NCBI GenBank assembly: GCA_002347565.1
Contig: DDXR01000085.1
Coordinates: 441-13,610 of the forward strand
Length of the DNA: 13,170 bases
From: a bacterium UBP2_UBA2255
GTDB lineage: Bacteria > Edwardsbacteria > AC1 > EtOH8
Direction: 5' to 3'
How positions within the stretch are numbered: position 1 is the stretch's first letter; each line of letters starts with the position of its first letter. A program made the translations under genes and the position numbers. This document shows positions 8,270 to 13,170 of this stretch, piece after piece. Below the pieces are notes generated by a model, which saw only the letters and a list, made by a program, of their open reading frames with translations, had not been told where the DNA came from and searched no databases.

Positions 8270-8827
8270 TCAGATCGGTTTAACGTCTTCGATTTTCTTG
8301 GGCGCGGGCGTCCGGTCGAACTCGCGGTACAGTTCCCGGGCCTTGGGCCATAGCCCCCTGGTCTTCTCGTAGACCCAGGGCGCGACCCTGCGGACGCTGC
8401 GGATCGCGGCGGACTTGTCCATCTTGGCCGTGACCTCCCGGGGCAGGGGCACCAGCGCCAGCAGCATTAATAGGATGGAGATCACCAGCGCGCCATTGAA
8501 CAGCCCCAGGGCCATGCCCCCCAGCTTGTCGGCAAAGTCCAGCGGCGAGGCCTTGATCACCTTGGTCAGCAACCATCCGGCCAGGGTGATCGCCAGGAAC
8601 GCGGCCAGGAACATGCTGATAAAGCCGATGGTGGGGGCGATGCCTGCGGGTAGCTTGGGGAACACCGCCGACAGGGCGCCGGCCGCGGCCGGATGGAACA
8701 GCAGGGCGGCAAAGAACGCCACCACCAGCGCGATGATGCCCACGATCTCCTGCACCAGCCCCTTCCTGAATCCCAGCAGCACCGCGGCCCCCAGCAGGAC
8801 AATAATGACGATGTCGACCCAATTCAT
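8270..8827 (-). CDS. CvpA family inner-membrane protein
   Basis: This 185-residue protein has four predicted membrane helices at about 3-20, 25-45, 63-88 and 104-128, then a charged soluble tail ending in a Lys/Pro-rich segment. The segment after the first helix, GFRKGLVQEIVGI, is the hallmark turn of the CvpA/colicin V production family. In Escherichia coli the founding member affects colicin V production and envelope stress; the biochemical role of the family is not settled. It lies immediately upstream of mutS2, an arrangement close to that in Bacillus, where a CvpA-family gene, polX and mutS2 are neighbours; no polX is present here. The ATG at 8827 has only a weak GAG-containing upstream element. 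Gaps are 47 bp on the upstream side and 43 bp to mutS2. Family assignment is firm; function is unknown. Confidence 0.9.
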   Translation of the reverse strand: MNWVDIVIIVLLGAAVLLGFRKGLVQEIVGIIALVVAFFAALLFHPAAAGALSAVFPKLPAGIAPTIGFISMFLAAFLAITLAGWLLTKVIKASPLDFADKLGGMALGLFNGALVISILLMLLALVPLPREVTAKMDKSAAIRSVRRVAPWVYEKTRGLWPKARELYREFDRTPAPKKIEDVKPI

Positions 8828-8874
8828 GGTTGCTCAGCTCTTTGGAAAAGCGCGCCTTCCCTGTCCGCTGCCGC

Positions 8875-11130
8875 TCACCGGATCAATTGCATCGCCCGGA
8901 CCAGGCGCCGACCCCCCGCCGTCAGCCGGCAGAGGTACATTCCGGCGGCCGCCCGACGTCCGCCCCCATCCCGGCCGTCCCAGCGGGCGGAATGCCGGCC
9001 CGCAGGCAGCCGGGCATCCAGCAGCACCCGCACCAGCTGGCCGGCCGCGTTGTACACCGACAGTGTTGCGGCTCCGGCGGCGGGAAGGTCGAATTCGATG
9101 GCGGTCCCCCGCTCGAACGGGTTGGGCGCATTGGGCCTCAGCTCGACGGCAGCGGGCAGCGGCGGCCCCCCTGGCTCGCCGGCGACGCCCAGCGGCTTCT
9201 GGCCGGTGATGTTGGAAAACCTCGTCTCGCGGCAGGTGTCGCCGTCGCAGACGGCCGTGATCGCGTAGTAGTACATGACGTTGGCCACCAGGCCGGTATC
9301 GTCGTACAACGTGTCGTCTACCGGCGACGCATTCACCCTGGCGAACGGCCCGGCGGCGGAGTTTCCGCGGTAGACGTTGTACCCGGCGACGCCCGCTGCG
9401 TCGGCGCCGAATCGGGACCAGACCGGCGTCAGCAGATAGCTGCCGCGCACCACCCGCTTGAGCTGGGGGACGGGCGCCGAAAAGGCCTTCAGCACGTAGT
9501 TGTCGGGGTCGACCACCAGGCGGCGCACCGGCAGGGTGTCATCGAAGGTCCATTCCTGGGAGGGGAGGCCGACCCAGCGCGTCAACCGCGGGCCGAGGCC
9601 GGCGTCGGTGCTGCAGGCGAAGGCGACCGGCATCCCGTAGAGTTCACCGGTGGTCGAGGTCTGCCGCAGCCGCACGGTGACCGACAGGCTGTCGGGGTGC
9701 GTGCGGTGGTAGCAGACGGCCGTGTAGCTGGGATGTCCCGGCCGCAGCAGCCACTGGTCGAAGAACCAATCCAGCGGTCCGCCGTGATGGCGCTCCGCCA
9801 GCCGCTGGAGGTCGGCGGTGACGGCGGTGCCGAAGGCGAAGCTGTCGCGGTAGGCCCGCAGCATCGGGAAGAACTGCGCATCGCCCATCACGCCCCGCAG
9901 CATGTGGACCACCCAGGCGCCCTTGGCATACTCCATGGAGTAGTCGTAGATCAGCGCCAGCGGGGGGTCGTACACCGGATGCGTCAGCGCGTTGCCGGTC
10001 ATCGCCGAGCCGAAGTTCTGTGCCATGTACTGGCCCGGACCGTTGGCGGCGGCGTGCTCGTAATAGAGCGCTTCGCAGTAGCTGGCGAACCCCTCGTTCA
10101 GCCAGATGTCGGCCCAGGTGCCGCAGGTCACCAGGTCGCCCCACCACATGTGCGACAGCTCGTGGGCGATGCCGTACTGGTCGTTGCCGGTGATCCAGCC
10201 GCGGTGGATGGTGGTCATGCCCTGGTTCTCCATGCCGCCGAACATGAACGGCGCCACGGCGGCCATGCCGTACTTGGCGAACGGGTAGGGCCCGAACAGG
10301 GAGTCGTAGCAGGCCAGCATCACCGGCACCGAGTCGAAGACCAGCCGTGCCGCAGCGGAGTCGGACGGCCAGACGTAGTAGGCCAGCGGCACCGTGTCGC
10401 CGCCCATCGTGCGGGCGGTGTCGGCCCAGTGCGCATACTGAGAGACGTGGAACGCCATCAGGTATGTGGCGATGGCCGCGCGCTCCTTCCAGCGCCAGGT
10501 GGTCCGTCCCCCGGCGCATACGGTGTCCTGCAGCAGGCCGTTGGCCGCCACGGTGTAGCCGTCGGGCGCAGTGACCGCGAAGGCGCAGCCGGAGTCTGCT
10601 TTGTCCCACGGTTCGTCGAAACAGGGCATCCACCAGCGTGCATCCTGGGGCGCGCTCATGGTATAGGCCACGGGGCGCAGGGCCTCGCCGCCCTGCGGGT
10701 ACCAGTAGTAGCCGCGACGGGACGCGCCGCGGTTGCCCAGCCGGTAGTGGATGTCCAGGGCGAAGTGTTCGCCCGCGCCGGCCGGGGCGATGCCCGCGTA
10801 CAGCGTGTCATTGGCGATCCGGAACCCGCGGGCAGCGCCGTCCTGGAATACCGAGTCGACGGTCAGGCCCGCGCAGTTGAGCACGATCGTATCCAGGCCG
10901 GTGCTGCGCGAGACCGCGGTGATCCGCTGGCGGCCGTAGAGCGAGTCGTTGGTCATCGCCAGCGCCAGGTCCAGCGAGTAGGACTGGACGTCGTAGGCGT
11001 GGGTGCTGTCGAACCGCGCGGCGGCCGGCATATCGCCGAGCCGCGGCAGCGGGCGCATCTCCCGCGGCGACGCGGCGGCGAGCGCTCCCGCCGCAGTGAT
11101 CATCGTCAGGACCAGCAACCGCATACCCAT
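8875..11130 (-). CDS. Secreted M1 family metallopeptidase with FN3 and FlgD-Ig C-terminal modules
   Basis: This 751-residue exported zinc aminopeptidase-like protein is numbered from the ATG at 11130. Residues 1-21 form a signal peptide (MGMRLLVLTMITAAGALAAA) with a plausible AxA cleavage site. The M1 N-terminal beta domain follows to about 235. The catalytic domain has GGMEN (298-302, GxMEN exopeptidase motif), HELSH (323-327), the third ligand Glu346 in WLNEGF, and Tyr401 in EYAKGAWVVH, so all catalytic residues are present. A fibronectin-III-like module lies at about 560-642 and a FlgD-Ig/type A sorting-like module at 663-751 (NPF near 670, WDGRDGGGRR, ending MQLIR). This module is usual on secreted proteins of FCB-related phyla and may direct outer-membrane translocation or anchoring; that role is inferred. 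An in-frame ATG at 11142 overlaps the ribosome-binding site and is less likely. The gene begins 13 bp after its paralogue's stop. Substrate is unknown; probably released peptides or proteins outside the cell. Confidence 0.93.
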   Translation of the reverse strand: MGMRLLVLTMITAAGALAAASPREMRPLPRLGDMPAAARFDSTHAYDVQSYSLDLALAMTNDSLYGRQRITAVSRSTGLDTIVLNCAGLTVDSVFQDGAARGFRIANDTLYAGIAPAGAGEHFALDIHYRLGNRGASRRGYYWYPQGGEALRPVAYTMSAPQDARWWMPCFDEPWDKADSGCAFAVTAPDGYTVAANGLLQDTVCAGGRTTWRWKERAAIATYLMAFHVSQYAHWADTARTMGGDTVPLAYYVWPSDSAAARLVFDSVPVMLACYDSLFGPYPFAKYGMAAVAPFMFGGMENQGMTTIHRGWITGNDQYGIAHELSHMWWGDLVTCGTWADIWLNEGFASYCEALYYEHAAANGPGQYMAQNFGSAMTGNALTHPVYDPPLALIYDYSMEYAKGAWVVHMLRGVMGDAQFFPMLRAYRDSFAFGTAVTADLQRLAERHHGGPLDWFFDQWLLRPGHPSYTAVCYHRTHPDSLSVTVRLRQTSTTGELYGMPVAFACSTDAGLGPRLTRWVGLPSQEWTFDDTLPVRRLVVDPDNYVLKAFSAPVPQLKRVVRGSYLLTPVWSRFGADAAGVAGYNVYRGNSAAGPFARVNASPVDDTLYDDTGLVANVMYYYAITAVCDGDTCRETRFSNITGQKPLGVAGEPGGPPLPAAVELRPNAPNPFERGTAIEFDLPAAGAATLSVYNAAGQLVRVLLDARLPAGRHSARWDGRDGGGRRAAAGMYLCRLTAGGRRLVRAMQLIR
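10091..10140 (-). repeat. 50-bp block identical to 12366-12415 (downstream paralogue copy)
   Basis: This segment is identical base for base to 12366-12415 and encodes the stretch from the GDLVTC segment to the third zinc ligand in NEG. It is part of the coding sequence of the downstream M1 gene. Identity is lost immediately outside the block on both sides. It reflects tandem duplication with either strong constraint or recent gene conversion. Confidence 0.85.
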
Positions 11131-11134
11131 CGCG

Positions 11135-11140
11135 ACCTCC
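11135..11140 (-). promoter_or_regulatory. Strong ribosome-binding site for the downstream M1 gene
   Basis: The minus strand reads GGAGGT, ending 4 nt before the ATG at 11130 (5 nt after the GGAGG core). The alternative in-frame ATG at 11142 begins just before and overlaps this element, which argues for starting at 11130 or, less well spaced, at 11124. Confidence 0.7.
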
Positions 11141-11143
11141 ATT

Positions 11144-13170
11144 TCATTTCACCAGCTGCAGCGCGCGCACCAGCGTCCGGCCCTCGGCGAGCAACCGGAC
11201 GTAGTAGACTCCGCTGGCGACCCGCCGCCCAGCCCCGTCCCTGCCGTCCCACTCGGCGGCGTGGGCGCCCGGCGTTCCGGCGCGGTCAACGATCGTCCGC
11301 ACCGACTGGCCGGCCGCGTTGTACATGCGGAGGCCGACGCCACCGGGCATCGACAGCTGGTAGCGGATGACCGTCCGCCGGGAGAACGGGTTGGGCGCGG
11401 GCAGTGCCAGGGCCAGCGCCCCGGCCGCGATCGTCCCCGGCCCGCCGCCGATACCGCCGGCCGTGCAGGACAGGACGTTCGAACGGTGGGACTCGAAGCA
11501 GGTATCGGTCCCGTTGACCGCGCTGACGCAGTAGTGCCAGGTTTCGCCGCTGTTGACGTCGCTGTCCCCGTACGAAGTGTCCGTGATGGTGGCGGCATTG
11601 AGCCTCAGGAACGGTCCGCCTTCCGAGGGGCCTCGATACAGGTTGTACCCGGCGATCGTGGTGTCGGTCGCGAACCGGTTCCAGTGCGCCCGGATCACGC
11701 TGTTGCCGTCCTTGACGACGGTGGTCAGGGACGTCAGCCGTGGCAGGCTGTCGCCCCATTCCTTGAGCACCCAGTTGTCGCGGTCCAGCGTGACCGCCAG
11801 CACCGGCAGTGAATCGGTGACCAGGAAATCGCCGGCGGTCGCGGTGCTGTCCCAGATGGTCGCAGTCGAGATGCCGGCCCGAGTGGAGCAGGATAGCTGC
11901 AGCGGCATCGTGTAGAGCTCGCCGGTGGTCGAGGTCTGGTTGATCCGGACCCGGGCCGCGTTGCTGTCGGGATGTGTTTTGTAGTAGACGGCCGTGGCGT
12001 ATTTCGGATGACCGGCGCGGTGGATCCACTCGTCGAAGAACCAGTCCAGCGGTTGGCCGTAGTGGCGCTCCGCGATCCGCTGGAGGTCGGTGGACACCGC
12101 GGCGCCGTAACCGAAGGAGTCGGCATAGGCCCGCGTCATGGGAAAGAACAGCGGGTCGCCCATCACCCAGCGCAGGCCGTGGACCACCCAGGCGCCCTTG
12201 GCGTACTCCATGGAAAAGTCGAACAGCAGGTTCATCGGCGGATCGTAGATCGGATAGGTGTTGGCGTTGCCGGAGAGGGCCGCCGAGAACCGTTGCGTCA
12301 TGTGGACCCCGGGCTGCTGGCCGGAGAGCCAGGCGTCGTAATAAACCTGCAGGTAGCTGGCAAAGCCCTCGTTCAGCCAGATGTCGGCCCAGGTGCCGCA
12401 GGTCACCAGGTCGCCGAACCACATATGGGCCAGCTCGTGCAGGATGCCGGTCTGCGAATTCCCCAGGATCCAGTTGCGGTGGATGGTGGTCATGCCCTGG
12501 TGCTCCATGCCGCCGAAGGCGAAGGGATAGACCGCGGCCATGCCGTACTTGTCGAAGGGGTAGCCGCCGAAGGTGGAGTCCAGCAGACGCACCATGGCCG
12601 GGACGGTGGCGAACACCGTGCGGGACTGGGCCGAGTCCTCGGGCCAGACGAAGTAGTTGAGCGGTACCGCGCCGGCGTTGATGGTGTGCGCGGTGTCGGC
12701 CCAGAACGAGAACCTCGAAGCTGTGAAGCACATCAGGTAGGTGGCGATGGGCGAGGCGTGCTCCCAGTGCCAGGTGAGCTTGTCCCCGCTACGGACCGTG
12801 TCACGGAACAGCCCGTTGCAGGCCACCGCGTACGAATCCGGAACCGTGACGTGGAACACGCAGCCCGAGTCGGCCTTGTCCCACGGCTCGTCGAAGCAGG
12901 GCATCCAGCAGCGGGCGTCCTGGGGCTCGGACATCGAGTAGGCCACGGCATGCAGGGTGCCCGCGTTGTAGCCCCGGGGATACCAGTAATAACCGCGCCG
13001 GCTGCTGCCGCGGTTCCCCAGCCGGTAGTAGGCATCGACCGTGAAGTGCTCACCGTCGGCAAAGCCCGGCAGCCTGACGGTCAGGATGCTGGCGGCGAGC
13101 GTGAACGTCGTGTCGCGGCCGTTGTACTTCACCGAGTCCACGGTCATGCCCGCGGCGTTGAGCGCGACCG
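11144..13170 (-). CDS. Secreted M1 family metallopeptidase paralogue with FN3 and FlgD-Ig modules, N-terminus missing
   Basis: The frame stays open to the right edge (674 residues visible). An ATG at 13147 is internal, because the upstream codons VALNAAG still align with IVLNCAG in the neighbouring paralogue. About 85 N-terminal residues, including any signal peptide, are outside the window. The catalytic site is intact: HELAH with His codons at 12437-12439 and 12425-12427, the third ligand Glu at 12368-12370 in WLNEGF, and the catalytic Tyr at 12203-12205 in EYAKGAWVVH. The exopeptidase motif reads GGMEH instead of GGMEN. After the M1 core come a fibronectin-III-like module and a C-terminal FlgD-Ig-like module (APNPFSRR, MYNAAGQ, WDGRDGAGRRVASGVYYVRL, ending LQLVK). 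From the YGMAAV segment to NEGFASY, 55 of 65 residues match the neighbour. The stop lies 13 bp before the paralogue's start. Export is inferred from the paralogue's signal peptide and the shared C-terminal module. Confidence 0.92.
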   Translation of the reverse strand, partial: VALNAAGMTVDSVKYNGRDTTFTLAASILTVRLPGFADGEHFTVDAYYRLGNRGSSRRGYYWYPRGYNAGTLHAVAYSMSEPQDARCWMPCFDEPWDKADSGCVFHVTVPDSYAVACNGLFRDTVRSGDKLTWHWEHASPIATYLMCFTASRFSFWADTAHTINAGAVPLNYFVWPEDSAQSRTVFATVPAMVRLLDSTFGGYPFDKYGMAAVYPFAFGGMEHQGMTTIHRNWILGNSQTGILHELAHMWFGDLVTCGTWADIWLNEGFASYLQVYYDAWLSGQQPGVHMTQRFSAALSGNANTYPIYDPPMNLLFDFSMEYAKGAWVVHGLRWVMGDPLFFPMTRAYADSFGYGAAVSTDLQRIAERHYGQPLDWFFDEWIHRAGHPKYATAVYYKTHPDSNAARVRINQTSTTGELYTMPLQLSCSTRAGISTATIWDSTATAGDFLVTDSLPVLAVTLDRDNWVLKEWGDSLPRLTSLTTVVKDGNSVIRAHWNRFATDTTIAGYNLYRGPSEGGPFLRLNAATITDTSYGDSDVNSGETWHYCVSAVNGTDTCFESHRSNVLSCTAGGIGGGPGTIAAGALALALPAPNPFSRRTVIRYQLSMPGGVGLRMYNAAGQSVRTIVDRAGTPGAHAAEWDGRDGAGRRVASGVYYVRLLAEGRTLVRALQLVK
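12366..12415 (-). repeat. 50-bp block identical to 10091-10140 (upstream paralogue copy)
   Basis: This is the partner copy of the identical coding block in the neighbouring M1 gene, spanning the third zinc ligand region. The flanking sequence differs at the base on either side (for example CTGGCAAAG here against CTGGCGAAC there). Confidence 0.85.

Noticed and set aside
8844..8860. Imperfect GGAA...TTCC palindrome between the M1 gene and the CvpA gene
   Set aside because: The stem is short and mismatched and no U-tract follows, so it is not a credible terminator.
8830..11370. Plus-strand open frame of 846 codons spanning the M1 gene pair junction
   Set aside because: It crosses the boundary between two well-supported minus-strand genes and shows no domain. 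The length comes from high GC at third positions.
13145..13147. ATG at 13147 as the true start of the right-hand M1 gene
   Set aside because: Codons upstream of it continue the alignment with the paralogue to the window edge, and starting there would remove the signal peptide and part of the N-terminal domain.
1..13170. A novel defence, mobile or biosynthetic system
   Set aside because: All seven genes fall into known families, with no integrase, transposase, repeat array, toxin-antitoxin pair or unknown gene cluster. Nothing here supports a new multi-gene system.

Overview
This window is a GC-rich bacterial stretch in which every supported gene lies on the minus strand. In transcription order (right to left) they are: a right-truncated secreted M1 metallopeptidase, a second complete secreted M1 metallopeptidase, a CvpA-family membrane protein, MutS2, a cytosolic M3 oligopeptidase, a large multi-PAS hybrid histidine kinase, and the N-terminal part of an EFR1-type flavodoxin/ferredoxin protein that runs off the left edge. 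The gaps between genes are only 13, 47, 43, 36, 25 and 16 bp. There is no room for a conventional rho-independent terminator followed by a promoter, so the set looks like one co-directional, probably co-transcribed run. No RNA gene, CRISPR array, insertion sequence, attachment site or origin was seen, and no gene-free stretch exceeds 300 bases.

Right part (8875-13170): two adjacent paralogous M1 (gluzincin) aminopeptidase-like proteins. Each has an HExxH-x18-E zinc site, a fibronectin-III-like module and a C-terminal FlgD-Ig/'type A sorting'-like module with an NPF motif and a WDGRDGxGRR motif. The complete one carries a signal peptide. They are a tandem duplication and share a perfectly identical 50-bp block over the zinc-ligand region. 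Secreted enzymes with this C-terminal module are typical of FCB-related and other poorly cultured phyla (Eisenbacteria, Edwardsbacteria, Latescibacteria, KSB1, WOR-3, Zixibacteria). I infer a member of that broad assemblage, but the phylum cannot be fixed from this window.

Middle part (4150-8827): CvpA-MutS2, a gene pair also found as close neighbours in Firmicutes, followed by a leaderless M3 oligopeptidase. The two secreted M1 enzymes and the intracellular M3 enzyme could act at different stages of protein and peptide use. That is inference from localisation signals and proximity only.

Left part (1-4124): a soluble sensor with six PAS modules, a histidine kinase core and a terminal receiver domain, followed by the EFR1-type redox protein. 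The kinase has no membrane segment and no adjacent DNA-binding regulator, so its output partner is not in view. Two of its PAS modules (first and fifth) are close copies of each other.

Overall this is mostly a housekeeping-like region with a lineage-specific secreted peptidase pair. I found no convincing evidence of a previously undescribed multi-gene system.
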